Assembly (NCBI GenBank): GCA_007133065.1
Contig: SLNJ01000029.1
Coordinates: 1 to 50,192 of the forward strand
DNA: 50,192 nt
Origin: Opitutales bacterium
GTDB lineage: Bacteria; Verrucomicrobiota; Verrucomicrobiia; Opitutales; Oceanipulchritudinaceae
Reading direction: 5' to 3'
The translations under genes were made by a program, and so were the position numbers. How positions within the stretch are numbered: the stretch's first letter is position 1; the number at the start of each line of letters is the position of its first letter. Shown one piece after another: positions 8,781-17,099 of the stretch. The notes under the pieces are model-generated. The model was not told where the DNA came from, searched no databases, and saw only the letters and a list, made by a program, of their open reading frames with translations.

Positions 8781-10022
8781 ATGGGGAATTGCCTCGACAG
8801 GAATCCGGTCGGAGCGAAAAACTCGTCCGCTGTGTACGGCCTGGCAGAAGAACCGAGTTCGGAACTCCCAACAAACCAGCGGACGGAGCCGCCGCTGGGC
8901 CTCTATCTGCACGTCCCGTTCTGCTCGCATTCCTGCGATTTCTGCGCTTTCTACCAGGAGGCGCCGCGGCGCGCGGATCTGGAACGCTACCTGCATGCCA
9001 TCGAGCTGGAGTTGCGGCTCTTCCCGCCAGGACGGCGCGTGCAGACGGTCTTCTGGGGCGGAGGAACCCCGGGGCTGCTTCCGGCCGGTGACGTAGCCCG
9101 CCTGGGTGCGGCGATGCTCCGGCACACCGAAGGAGCACCGACGGAGTGGACGGTCGAGATGGCACCGGCAACCGTTAAGGAGGACAAACTCCGGGTTATG
9201 CGCGACCTCGGGGTTACCCGGATTTCCCTTGGAGTTCAGAGCTTCGACGACCGTGTTCTCTCAGAACTGGGACGCCGGCACTCCGCAGCGCAAGTGATGC
9301 GCGCGATCGACCGCATCCGCCATTGCGGGTTTGAGAACCTCAATATTGACCTGATGTTTGCGATCCCCGGTCAGGATCCGGGGGCATGGGATCGGGATCT
9401 CAGGCACGCGATCGCGTGTGCTCCTGAACATCTGTCCACCTACTGCCTCACCTTTGAGGAAGATACCCGCCTCTGGGCACGCCTGCGGCGCGGCGAGGTG
9501 CGGCCGTGCTCCGAATCGGAGGAGTACGTGCTGTATGAACACGCCATCGACCTGCTGGAGGACGCCGGCTACCGCCAGTACGAGATCAGTAACTACTCCC
9601 ATCCCGGCTTTGCGTGCCAGCACAATGTCCATACATGGGAGATGGGGGAATGGGTTGGTTACGGACCTGCTGCGGCCAGCCAGTTCCAGGGAATCCGGTT
9701 CGCCAATCCGGAATCACTCGACCGCTGGTACCAGGGCGTGGAGATCGGTCGCCTCGAGCGGGTTGACCGGGTGGTGCTGGACGATGCGAACCTGGCCGTG
9801 GACGCCGTAATCTTCGGATTGCGGATGAACGCGGGAATCAATCTGAACCGGCTGCGAAAGCGCTGGCCCCGCGCTCCCTGGGGGGAGTTGGAGTCGCTCT
9901 GGACAGCATGGATCAACGAAGGGCTCGCCTGCCACCCGTCTCCCGATCGTCTGGCTCTGACGCGACGGGGGCGATTGGTCGCCGACGCGGTTGCACGAGA
10001 GGCCCTGGAGGTATTGGATTGA
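8781..10022 (+). CDS. hemW: Radical SAM protein HemW (heme chaperone, coproporphyrinogen oxidase-like)
   Basis: A 413-aa radical SAM protein. The 4Fe-4S cluster motif is C-SHS-C-DF-C at Cys48, Cys52 and Cys55, inside the HemW-type context YLHVPFC. It is followed by VFWGGGTPGLLP (the GGGTP motif that binds the SAM amino group), LGVTRISLGVQSF and NIDLMFAIPGQ, and the C-terminal HemW domain with EISNYSHPGFACQHN. These favour HemW, a heme-binding chaperone, over true HemN, whose cluster motif is followed by a different residue pattern. The protein has about 38 residues before the core domain; no later ATG would shorten it sensibly. It stands alone, divergent from the lipoprotein gene (67 bp gap) and convergent with the L,D-transpeptidase gene. 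Confidence 0.92.
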   Translation: MGNCLDRNPVGAKNSSAVYGLAEEPSSELPTNQRTEPPLGLYLHVPFCSHSCDFCAFYQEAPRRADLERYLHAIELELRLFPPGRRVQTVFWGGGTPGLLPAGDVARLGAAMLRHTEGAPTEWTVEMAPATVKEDKLRVMRDLGVTRISLGVQSFDDRVLSELGRRHSAAQVMRAIDRIRHCGFENLNIDLMFAIPGQDPGAWDRDLRHAIACAPEHLSTYCLTFEEDTRLWARLRRGEVRPCSESEEYVLYEHAIDLLEDAGYRQYEISNYSHPGFACQHNVHTWEMGEWVGYGPAAASQFQGIRFANPESLDRWYQGVEIGRLERVDRVVLDDANLAVDAVIFGLRMNAGINLNRLRKRWPRAPWGELESLWTAWINEGLACHPSPDRLALTRRGRLVADAVAREALEVLD

Positions 10023-10070
10023 TCTCTTACTCCGGCTACGTCCGCTTGCGGTAGCGACCATCGCGGGTTG

Positions 10071-10610
10071 TCACAATTCAATCCAGACCAGCGTCTCGGG
10101 GGCGACGCTGTCGAAGAGCTCGAGCATCTCCTGGTTCCGGAGCAGTATGCAACCACCGGAGGCCGGTGTTCCGATATGCTGTTCCCGATTCGTCCCGTGG
10201 ATATAGATGTAGCGCTCGAATGAGTCCCGTCCAGGACCCCGGTTTTCGCCTTCCTCCATACCTTCGAGTCGAAGAATCCGCGTTGTGATACGATTGCACG
10301 CGTTTGCCTCGGGCAGGAGTTCCAGATAGCATCGACCGGTCGGGCGTCGGCCTTCGAAGATCATGCCGAGAGGCTCGCCGCCGCCGATTCGATCCCGCAC
10401 CCGGTGCAATCCCAATGGTGTCCCGCCGGAGTCTTCGACACAACTGGGGAGGCGGGCGCCGGTGCTCACCGAATAGCTGCGCCATTCCCGGCCGTTTCGG
10501 AAATGATAGAGTTTTTGCTCGCCAATGCGAACAAGCAAAACATCCTCGGAGGGTGCCACGCCGCGATCCTCGAAAATTGCGGCGATTTGTTTATAGTGTA
10601 CCTCAGCCAT
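10071..10610 (-). CDS. L,D-transpeptidase (YkuD domain)
   Basis: A 179-aa protein. The C-terminal part has the YkuD catalytic signature HGT(x)nG(x)3SGGC, with His138 and nucleophile Cys154 when read from ATG 10610, followed by the usual LRN in place of RM/RL. The N-terminal half (LLVRIGEQKLYHFRNG, then YSVSTGARLP) is the first half of the YkuD fold, in which the enzyme displays its substrate-binding beta sheet. Such enzymes make 3-3 crosslinks in peptidoglycan or attach proteins to it. Oddly, no signal peptide or membrane anchor is visible from this start or from an in-frame ATG at 10676, so export is unexplained. The start codon lies only 18 bp from the divergent asd start, so the promoters must overlap the coding regions. 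Confidence 0.85.
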   Translation of the reverse strand: MAEVHYKQIAAIFEDRGVAPSEDVLLVRIGEQKLYHFRNGREWRSYSVSTGARLPSCVEDSGGTPLGLHRVRDRIGGGEPLGMIFEGRRPTGRCYLELLPEANACNRITTRILRLEGMEEGENRGPGRDSFERYIYIHGTNREQHIGTPASGGCILLRNQEMLELFDSVAPETLVWIEL

Positions 10611-10628
10611 CGGACCAGGATCAGGAGT

Positions 10629-11657
10629 ATGAGCTATCGAGTCGGAATAGTCGGCGCAACGGGAGCCGTCGGTCAAGAACTCATTGAAATGCTCCGGAAG
10701 CGCTCGTTTCCGGCTGCATCATTACGGGCGCTTGCTTCGGCGCGTTCCGCCGGGAAGCAGCTGGAGTCGGCCGGCGAGCACTATTGCGTCGAAGAGGCAA
10801 CGCCGGAGGTTTTCGCTCAGCTCGACCTGGCGATCTTCTCGGCAGGGGCCGGCGTGAGCCGGCGATTGGCGCGGGAGGCTGCGGATCGCGGCTGCATCGT
10901 CGTCGACAACAGCTCCGCGTTCCGCATGGATGATCAGGTCCCGCTCGTCATTCCCGAGATCAACCCGGAGGCCGTGGCCGGGCATCACGGCATCATTGCC
11001 AACCCGAACTGTTCCACCGCCATTGCGCTCATGGCGCTCTTCCCGTTACACCGCGCGTTCGGATTGCGCCGCGTCTTCGCGTCGACCTATCAGGCCGTAT
11101 CCGGATCGGGCTGGCAGGGAATCGTCGAGTTGGAGGAGCAGGTGCGCGCCTGGGTCGAATCCCGTCCACTCACGGCGTCGGTATACCCCTACCAGATTGC
11201 ATTCAATGTACTGCCGCACGTGGATCGCTTTCTTGAGGACGGCTACACGAACGAGGAAGCAAAGATGTTGCACGAGAGCCGGAAAATCACCGGAATATCC
11301 GATCTGCGCGTCTCGTGCACCTGCGTGCGGGTGCCGGTGCTGCGGGCGCACAGCGTTTCGATCGACGCGGAGTTCGAGCGGCCGGCGGACCCGGATGCCG
11401 CCCGCGAGGCCATCGAAAAATTTCCTGGCGTCGAAGTCTGTGACGATCCCGCGTCGAACCGCTACCCAATGCCGAGGGATTACTCGGAGCGCGAACCGTG
11501 CGGGGTTGGGCGCATCCGGCGCAGTGCGGCACTTGACAACGGGCTCGCCCTCTGGGTCTCGGGCGACCAGCTCTGGAAGGGCGCGGCCTTGAACGCCGTC
11601 CAGATCGCGGAACTGCTCCACACACGCGGTTTGATCCCGCAGCATCACCGTGCGTAG
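10629..11657 (+). CDS. asd: Aspartate-semialdehyde dehydrogenase
   Basis: A 342-aa enzyme that reduces L-4-aspartyl phosphate to aspartate semialdehyde, the branch point to lysine/diaminopimelate, threonine and methionine. Visible features are the NADP-binding GATGAVG (9-15), VVDNSSAFR (91-99), the nucleophile Cys128 in NPNCST, the substrate loop TYQAVSGSG (153-161) and the catalytic His241 in VPVLRAHS. The length is normal. ATG 10629 was chosen because MSYRVGIVGATG is the family start; an AGGAG sits unusually close, one base upstream. The stop codon overlaps the start of the following DUF3592-like gene, implying translational coupling. The link with the neighbouring L,D-transpeptidase is suggestive (diaminopimelate synthesis and its crosslinking) but may be chance. 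Confidence 0.96.
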   Translation: MSYRVGIVGATGAVGQELIEMLRKRSFPAASLRALASARSAGKQLESAGEHYCVEEATPEVFAQLDLAIFSAGAGVSRRLAREAADRGCIVVDNSSAFRMDDQVPLVIPEINPEAVAGHHGIIANPNCSTAIALMALFPLHRAFGLRRVFASTYQAVSGSGWQGIVELEEQVRAWVESRPLTASVYPYQIAFNVLPHVDRFLEDGYTNEEAKMLHESRKITGISDLRVSCTCVRVPVLRAHSVSIDAEFERPADPDAAREAIEKFPGVEVCDDPASNRYPMPRDYSEREPCGVGRIRRSAALDNGLALWVSGDQLWKGAALNAVQIAELLHTRGLIPQHHRA

Positions 11658-12156
11658 TCGACGTAGTAACCGTTGGCTTCGGGCCACCGGCATCGGATTT
11701 CTCGCACTCGTAGGTGTGCTGTGGATTCTCCTGGCTTTTCCTTTCGTGCATGGGATTCGCAGCCTCGGTTGGCCGGAGACCGATGGCATCGTGCTCGCCG
11801 CGGAGGCCGAGCGGACCGTCGAGACCGACGTGCGGGCCCGCCGCGATCACCAGGAGCTCCGGATTCGATACCGGTATGCCGTGGATGAAACACATTACAC
11901 CGGAACCCGGATTCGCTACGGCCATGAACGCCGGACGAGCGAGGACGCAACGGCGTTTGCGAGACGCTACCCGGCCGGGGAGCATGTGCCCGTATACTAC
12001 AATCCCGGACGACCCGGACAGGCGGTGCTCCAGCCGGGGATCTCGCTTCGGTCCCTCGCGTTGCGGGCATTCGCCGGTCTGATTTTCACGATCCCGCCGG
12101 CGCTCGGCGCGATCGCCTGTTTTCGATACGCCCGCAGGAGCGCCGCATCAACCTGA
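11650..12156 (+). CDS. DUF3592-like two-helix membrane protein
   Basis: A 168-aa protein starting with GTG at 11650, eight bases before the end of asd (GTGCGTAG), so it is probably translated by re-initiation. Residues about 11-36 and 137-158 are membrane helices. The loop between them has the DUF3592 pattern: SLGWPETDGIVL, then IRYRYAVDETHYTGTRI, then YPAGEHVPVYYNPGRPGQAVL and PG. The family is a common, functionally uncharacterised membrane protein with an extracytoplasmic beta domain. The last visible residues are basic (RYARRS), consistent with a cytoplasmic tail. No function is assigned beyond family membership. Confidence 0.8.
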   Translation: MRSRRSNRWLRATGIGFLALVGVLWILLAFPFVHGIRSLGWPETDGIVLAAEAERTVETDVRARRDHQELRIRYRYAVDETHYTGTRIRYGHERRTSEDATAFARRYPAGEHVPVYYNPGRPGQAVLQPGISLRSLALRAFAGLIFTIPPALGAIACFRYARRSAAST

Positions 12157-12193
12157 CAGGAGCGCAGGGGAATCCATAACCTGTTGGTTGTAA

Positions 12194-12269
12194 TGGAGCC
12201 GGGAATCGGATTCGAACCGACGACCCTCTCATTACGAATGAGATGCTCTACCAGCTGAGCTATCCCGGC
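12194..12269 (-). tRNA. tRNA-Thr (anticodon CGU)
   Basis: A 76-nt cloverleaf on the minus strand, CCA included. The acceptor stem GCCGGGA pairs with TCCCGGC. The D arm contains AGCTCAGCTGGTAGAGC. The anticodon stem TCTCA/TGAGA encloses the loop TTCGTAA, giving anticodon CGU, which reads ACG (Thr). The T arm has the GTTCGAATC core. The 3' CCA is encoded. It lies on the same strand as and downstream of tkt, with a hairpin between them. Confidence 0.97.
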
Positions 12270-12273
12270 CCGG

Positions 12274-12302
12274 AAAGGAAAAGGGGTTCTAGGAGCAGAA
12301 CC
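12274..12302 (-). terminator. Possible intrinsic terminator after tkt
   Basis: On the minus strand GGTTCT, six loop bases and AGAACC form a perfect 6-bp stem (12302-12285), followed by a pyrimidine tract with CCTTTTCCTTT (12284-12274). It lies 52 bp after the tkt stop codon and just before the tRNA gene. The U-tract is interrupted by C, so it may be weak. Confidence 0.4.
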
Positions 12303-12353
12303 TGGTCGGTTGCAAGGAGAAATCGCACCTGAATGCATCCCCGATTGCGAACA

Positions 12354-14342
12354 TCAGCCCAGTGACTGGATGGCGGCGATCACCGCTTCCGCGTGGATCC
12401 CGAGTTCGTGGAGAACCTGGTCACCCGGAGCACTGAGTCCGAACCGGTCAATTCCAACAATGGCGCCGTCGAGTCCTACGTAGCGGTGCCAGGAGAGGGG
12501 AACGCCCGCCTCGATTGCCACGCGATGGCGGCAGCTGGCCGGCAGCACCGACTCACGGTACTCCTGCGACTGGTTGTCGAAGATCTCGCAGCTCGGCATG
12601 GAAACCACCCGAACCCCGTCGCCCAGTTTCTTCGCCGCCGCAAGGGCGACGTGCACTTCACTTCCGGTCGCGATGATGATCGACTTTAACGCTCCTGACT
12701 CGTGGCGCGCGATGTACGCCCCGTGCAGCGTTCCATTACGTCGGGTTTCCGGGTCGATCTCCACAAGGCTGGGAACATTCTGGCGGCTCAAGACGAGGCC
12801 GACCGGCCCACTCGTGTTTGCAATCGCCCAAGCCCACGCACCAGCGACCTCCTCATTATCCGCCGGCCGCAGGAGGGTGAGCCCGGGCATGCACCTGAGA
12901 CTCGCGATCGTTTCAACGGGCTGGTGGGTCGGTCCGTCCTCGCCGACTCCGACGCTGTCGTGCGTCCAGATAAACTGCACTGGAAGACGCGACAGGGATG
13001 CCAGCCGGACGGCTGGGCGCATGTAATCCGAAAACGTGAAAAAGGTCGCTCCGGATGGAATGAACAACCCGTCGTACCCGATGCCGTTAACGATCGCGCC
13101 CATGGCGTGTTCCCGGATGCCGAACCGAATATTGCGACCGGTCCGGTCGTCCGGCGTGAAATCGCCGCAGTCGTCCAGATAATTCTTTGTGGAGCCGTGC
13201 AGATCGGCGCTGCCGCTGATCACCTGCGGGCAGGCCGCCGCGAGTTCGTTGAGCACCTTGCCCGCCGTCGCCCGGGTGGCCGCGGGTTTTTCGCTGTCCT
13301 TCACCGAGAACCAGGAGAGCGCCTCCTCCGCAGAGGGCCGGTTCCCTGCGTAGGCGGATTCCAGCTCTTCCGCCTTCCCGGGATTCTCGGATCGCCACGT
13401 CTCGTAACGCGTGCTCCACTCCCTCCACGATGCGATCCGCTCGGTCTTGAGCTTCTCAAAGTAGGCCCGAACGTCCTCCGAAACAAAAAATGGCTCCTCG
13501 GGAAGCCCGAGTCCTTTACGGGCGGAATCGGCGTATTGGTGACCTCCTTCGCCATGTGCCTTCCAGGTCCCCGCCACCTCCGGAATTCCGCGTCCGATCT
13601 CGGTTTCGACAATGATCATGCGCGGTTGCCCCGCGGCGCACCGCGCCCGGTCGAATGCGTTGAGGAATGCATCCATGTCGTGCCCATCCACCGTCACGAC
13701 ATCCCAGCCCATGGCGCGGTACCGCGTTGCCGTGTCTTCGCTCTGCGTCGCTTCAGCCTGTGCGTCGAGCGTCACCCCGTTGCTGTCATAAATCAGGATG
13801 AGATTGTCCAGCTTCTGATGGCCGGCCAAAGCGCTTGCCTCCTGCGCAACGCCCTCCTGCATGCACCCGTCTCCGGCGAGACAGACAACCCTATAGTCGA
13901 AGATCGGGTTCTCGGGGGTATTATAGCGGGCCTCCGCCATCTTGCCCGCAACCGCCATTCCAACCGCGTTGCCTACCCCTTGGCCCAGGGGACCGGTCGT
14001 GCACTCCACCCCCGGTGCCTCGCGGAACTCCGGATGCCCGGGAGTATGGCTGTGGAGTTGACGAAAGTTGCGGATCTCTTCCATCGGAATATCATAACCG
14101 CTCAAGTGCAGCCAGGCGTACAGAAACATGCTGCCGTGGCCGGCGGAGAGAACGAAACGATCCCGATTCATCCAACGGGGCTGTTCCGGATTGAGCTGCA
14201 GCGCGTGACCGAAAAGGACAGCGCCGATTTCCGCGCAACCGAGGGGGAGGCCGAGATGGCCGATGCCTGCGGCGTGGACGGCGTCGATTGCGAGGCCGCG
14301 TGCCTGGGTCGCGGCGCTTGCGAGCGTGGCGTGATCAATCAT
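12354..14342 (-). CDS. tkt: Transketolase
   Basis: A 662-aa thiamine-diphosphate enzyme of the pentose phosphate pathway, which moves two-carbon units between sugar phosphates. Visible features are GHLGLPLGCAEIGAVL (substrate and metal site near residue 27), SAGHGSMFLYAWLHL, TTGPLGQGVGNAVGMA, the ThDP-binding GDGCMQEG about 30 residues before the metal-binding DSNGVT, and the pyrimidine-domain block with FGIREHAMG. The C-terminal domain has IIATGSEVHVAL. The length is normal for bacterial transketolases. The ATG at 14342 faces the TonB-like gene across a 179-bp divergent gap. The gene appears monocistronic, with a possible terminator and then tRNA-Thr downstream. Confidence 0.96.
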   Translation of the reverse strand: MIDHATLASAATQARGLAIDAVHAAGIGHLGLPLGCAEIGAVLFGHALQLNPEQPRWMNRDRFVLSAGHGSMFLYAWLHLSGYDIPMEEIRNFRQLHSHTPGHPEFREAPGVECTTGPLGQGVGNAVGMAVAGKMAEARYNTPENPIFDYRVVCLAGDGCMQEGVAQEASALAGHQKLDNLILIYDSNGVTLDAQAEATQSEDTATRYRAMGWDVVTVDGHDMDAFLNAFDRARCAAGQPRMIIVETEIGRGIPEVAGTWKAHGEGGHQYADSARKGLGLPEEPFFVSEDVRAYFEKLKTERIASWREWSTRYETWRSENPGKAEELESAYAGNRPSAEEALSWFSVKDSEKPAATRATAGKVLNELAAACPQVISGSADLHGSTKNYLDDCGDFTPDDRTGRNIRFGIREHAMGAIVNGIGYDGLFIPSGATFFTFSDYMRPAVRLASLSRLPVQFIWTHDSVGVGEDGPTHQPVETIASLRCMPGLTLLRPADNEEVAGAWAWAIANTSGPVGLVLSRQNVPSLVEIDPETRRNGTLHGAYIARHESGALKSIIIATGSEVHVALAAAKKLGDGVRVVSMPSCEIFDNQSQEYRESVLPASCRHRVAIEAGVPLSWHRYVGLDGAIVGIDRFGLSAPGDQVLHELGIHAEAVIAAIQSLG

Positions 14343-14456
14343 GTGAAAAGCGGGTTTTTCCGTGTACGGTCCGTGATTGCGAAGTCTGCATTGAGTTGGG
14401 TCGCTGCCGGGGAAAGCATCGCCCGTCGCCGGTCGTTTTCAAGGTAAAAAGGCAGC

Positions 14457-14482
14457 CCGGAAAGGGCGGGGCTTCCGGTTTT
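14457..14482. other. Hairpin in the tkt / tonB-like divergent gap
   Basis: CCGGAA (14457-14462) and TTCCGG (14473-14478) form a 6-bp stem with a 10-base loop. On the plus strand TTTT follows; on the minus strand a run of five T lies a few bases further. It could end a leader transcript in either direction or be a regulator site. There is no gene for it to terminate on the plus strand. Confidence 0.3.
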
Positions 14483-14521
14483 GCTTGCAAGGTAACGTGC
14501 GTGCGCGTACACTGAAAGATT

Positions 14522-15322
14522 ATGTCTGCTACACGTATTCAATGCGATCGATTCCGAGTCTCGCGATGGATTCAACTCTGTATCGCGAGCGCTCTGGTCT
14601 TCAGTACCGGTCTGGCAGCCCAGACACCGTTGCACGAGGATGCGGTTGTTCCGGTGGAGCCGGTGGACGAAATGGAGTGGGAGCCGCTCCGGATCGTTCG
14701 TCCTGACCGTGCCTTCCTTTTCCCTCAACGCTACTTGATCCGCGGCTATCCGGTGGAGGGCTACGCCCGTGTGATCGTGGATGTCGACGAGAACGGCAGC
14801 GTTGTTGATTTCGTCACGATCGAGGCCTCCCACCTGGAGTTCGCGCGCGCGGTGGAACGCGATCTGCCCGACGTACGCTTCCTACCGGCGCGCCATCAAG
14901 GTGAACCGGTCCAGACGCGATCGGTGCTCCATGTCAACTTCCGGGCCGAAGGAGTGGCTTCCTCGATCACGCTGCAGGAGCATCAGGAAATCTTTTTGGA
15001 GCAGATGCGGGCGATCTCCCCGGAGCCGTTTCTGAAAGTAACCGCGGAGGGGAATCTCGACCGGCCGCTCGAGCGCGTCGACGACGAGCCCGCGACGCTC
15101 TTCGTCAGCGAGGACGGGACGCCGGTCACCGGAGCGGCTCGTGTGGCGTTCTTCGTTGACCGGGAGGGTGCGGTTCGCCTTCCACGGGTTCTCTCCAGCG
15201 ACAATCGGGAGGTGGCGGAATCCGCGTTCCAGACGGTGTTGCAATGGCGTTTCACGCCTCCCAGGGAACAGGGAAACCCGCGGGTGGTCCGCGTGGTCGT
15301 TCCGTTCAACATCACCGGATGA
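14522..15322 (+). CDS. Secreted protein with two TonB C-terminal-like domains
   Basis: A 266-aa protein with a signal peptide (basic RFRVSRW, hydrophobic IASALVFSTG, cleavage likely after AA before QTP). The mature part holds two repeats of the TonB C-terminal fold. The first is at about 75-140 (GYARVIVDVDENGSVVD, then LPDVRFLPARHQGEPV). The second, at about 185-266, has GAARVAFFVDREGAVRLPRV and then VLQWRFTPPREQGNPR. These match the TonB_C pattern of G-x-V-x-V-x-F-x-V-(D/N)-x-x-G and a later W-(R/K)-F-x-P. It lacks the N-terminal membrane anchor and Pro-rich spacer of true TonB, so it is probably a periplasmic or surface protein that uses the fold for binding, not energy transduction. Its stop codon lies one base from the end of the convergent glycosyltransferase gene. 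Confidence 0.75.
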   Translation: MSATRIQCDRFRVSRWIQLCIASALVFSTGLAAQTPLHEDAVVPVEPVDEMEWEPLRIVRPDRAFLFPQRYLIRGYPVEGYARVIVDVDENGSVVDFVTIEASHLEFARAVERDLPDVRFLPARHQGEPVQTRSVLHVNFRAEGVASSITLQEHQEIFLEQMRAISPEPFLKVTAEGNLDRPLERVDDEPATLFVSEDGTPVTGAARVAFFVDREGAVRLPRVLSSDNREVAESAFQTVLQWRFTPPREQGNPRVVRVVVPFNITG

Positions 15323-15323
15323 T

Positions 15324-16793
15324 TCAGGCGCGCAGGAGATTGAAAGTCTCGGGACGCAGGAAGCCATCGAGGAGCCGATCCGCATCGAGGGCTTCCAGCT
15401 CGGATGGTTCACACTTCGCGAGCGCCGTGTAGATACGTTCGAGCGTATCGCCATAGCGTTCGAGGCTGTAGACTGTGGCGATGCGTTCGCGGTTTGAATC
15501 AATCGCAGCGCACATGCCAGGGTCCTCGTCCCATGGTAACGCGATCGCGTCGTACGGCGCGGCATTCGGGCGCGAAATCCAGTGTTCCAGAGCCCGCTCC
15601 TGCAGCATCTCGTCGAGGCGGCCAAAATCAACGCCGCCGTCGCGGACCATGCTCGCCAGGGCGCGTTCGCATGCATCGGCGGGAACGGCACGACCATAGG
15701 CGGCGTAACTGCGCTCCAACGCGTGCGCGAGGCGGTCGCGTAACGCGCCTTCGGATACCCAGTCCAGCGGAATCGAAAGCCGGTCATAGAGGCCGTCCAG
15801 CCGGATACCCTGTGCGCGAAAATCCCCGGTGATCGCCGGGAGGTCCCTCCCATGAAGCGGTTTTCCAAAAAGCCATGGCTCGAGGAAGGCAAGCCCGAAT
15901 CCTTCTGCAACGCTCGTGGTAACGAGGCCGTCGGAGCGGGCAATCCAGCTGCTGAATGAAACCGACGCGAGGTCGGGATCGTCGCCCACGCCAAAACGAA
16001 TCGCCAACCGGTGGCGTTTCGCAAAGCCCATCCACCCCTCGTAGATGCGGCGCCACTGGGGATTCTGGGGCGACAGAGTCGTCGCGAACACGGTTTGCGC
16101 CGGAGCCACGAGCGAAAGTGCCAGGAGTTCACCGAGATTCTTTCGGCGAATGGCCCGGGTCGGGTAGAGGTAGAAACGTTTCGCCTGGGGGAAGAGGCCA
16201 GAGGGGGGGGCAGCCGCAACATCCGCGGGGATTGAAATCGGATTCGGCAATGAGTGGAGCTGATCGTCTCCCACGCCGCTCTCCCGAAGAAATGCGAGGT
16301 CGCGCCCGTTGAGGGCTGCATAGTGCACCTGGGGCCCGGCGGGATAGAGCAACCGGTCGACCGCTGCTCCGGATTCCGCGAGGGCCTGCTTCTGACGCTC
16401 GTATTGGTCCGGGCGGCCGTCCTCGGCGAAGTCGTGAATCTGAAGGAGAACGCGGCCGTCCGCCTTCAGAAGTGCCCGGACGGCTTCTGGAAAACAGAGG
16501 TTCTTTCCCAGACTGTGATTGTGGATGTGCCATAGATCGGGATCTCCTCCGAAATGCGAGCGGGCCGTGGTTTGAATCGATTCAGCCAAGCGTTCGCCGT
16601 CCCCGGGATCCATTGTATCGCGATATCCGAGACCCTCCACGACTGCGGTATCCGGCAACGCCGATCCCGCATACGGTTCGCCGCTGATCACCAGAACTTC
16701 GTGTCCCCGCCGGCTGAGCGCGGCGACAGCATTCTCAATGACCCGCGTCACCCCCCCGGGCTTCAAGTGGTAATGCAGTATTGCGATTCGCAT
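15324..16793 (-). CDS. Glycosyltransferase, GT-B fold (GT4-like)
   Basis: A 489-aa protein with the layout of a GT4 retaining glycosyltransferase. The N-terminal domain begins MRIAILHYHLKPGGVTRVIE, the family GG-V-x-R-V nucleotide-sugar entry, and includes DLWHIHNHSLGKN. The C-terminal domain has YLYPTRAIRRKNLGELL and the donor-binding E-x7-E pattern as EGFGLAFLE. I chose ATG 16793 because the family start is at this Met; the frame is open upstream to 16940 but that part does not resemble the family. About 130 residues follow the E-x7-E motif and carry no recognisable domain. Acceptor and sugar cannot be read. It is divergent from amtB across a 306-bp gap. Confidence 0.8.
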   Translation of the reverse strand: MRIAILHYHLKPGGVTRVIENAVAALSRRGHEVLVISGEPYAGSALPDTAVVEGLGYRDTMDPGDGERLAESIQTTARSHFGGDPDLWHIHNHSLGKNLCFPEAVRALLKADGRVLLQIHDFAEDGRPDQYERQKQALAESGAAVDRLLYPAGPQVHYAALNGRDLAFLRESGVGDDQLHSLPNPISIPADVAAAPPSGLFPQAKRFYLYPTRAIRRKNLGELLALSLVAPAQTVFATTLSPQNPQWRRIYEGWMGFAKRHRLAIRFGVGDDPDLASVSFSSWIARSDGLVTTSVAEGFGLAFLEPWLFGKPLHGRDLPAITGDFRAQGIRLDGLYDRLSIPLDWVSEGALRDRLAHALERSYAAYGRAVPADACERALASMVRDGGVDFGRLDEMLQERALEHWISRPNAAPYDAIALPWDEDPGMCAAIDSNRERIATVYSLERYGDTLERIYTALAKCEPSELEALDADRLLDGFLRPETFNLLRA

Positions 16794-17099
16794 GTTCAAA
16801 TTGGCAGGCGAACGGAACCCTACACGGCTGTATTCTGCATAACAATTCCAAGTTGGCGAAAAAATGCACGCTATACAGGTCGATACAACCCCGGCCTGGC
16901 ATGGGGTGAACTTGTTCGAAGCACGTCTTCCTCTGGTCATTTCCGATCATCCGCGGATTTCGGGACGCTCCAGATCGCTCCGATTGCGCTGCATCCAACC
17001 CCGCTGCGTGATTGGCATGGATTGTGCTTGATATCGTTCCGTTGTCAAAAACGCGTCCCGGCGTTTTCGACGTAACCGATTCATCTCAGTTGAACAATC
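16794..17099. other. Divergent intergenic region (glycosyltransferase / amtB)
   Basis: A 306-bp gap with no supportable gene. Its right end holds the sigma-54 promoter at 17013-17028. I looked for NtrC-type half sites (TGCAC...GGTGC) and saw only TGCACG and GGTCGA, spaced 7 bp apart, near 16865-16885, which is not convincing. The promoter for the minus-strand glycosyltransferase must also lie here but I could not place it. Confidence 0.6.
17013..17028 (+). promoter_or_regulatory. Sigma-54 (RpoN) promoter of amtB-glnK
   Basis: TGGCATGGATTGTGCT matches the sigma-54 consensus TGGCACG-N4-TTGCW, with the invariant GG (17014-17015) and GC (17026-17027) at the required spacing of 10 bases between them. 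Two bases differ from consensus (T for C, G for T). Transcription would begin near 17039, about 60 bases before the amtB start. Ammonium transporter-PII operons are classic RpoN/NtrC targets, so the context strongly supports the call. No strong enhancer site for NtrC was recognised. Confidence 0.75.

Noticed and set aside
10404-10628. Upstream extension of the asd reading frame.
   Set aside because: The extra residues lie over the divergent L,D-transpeptidase gene and the family starts at MSYRVGIVGATG.
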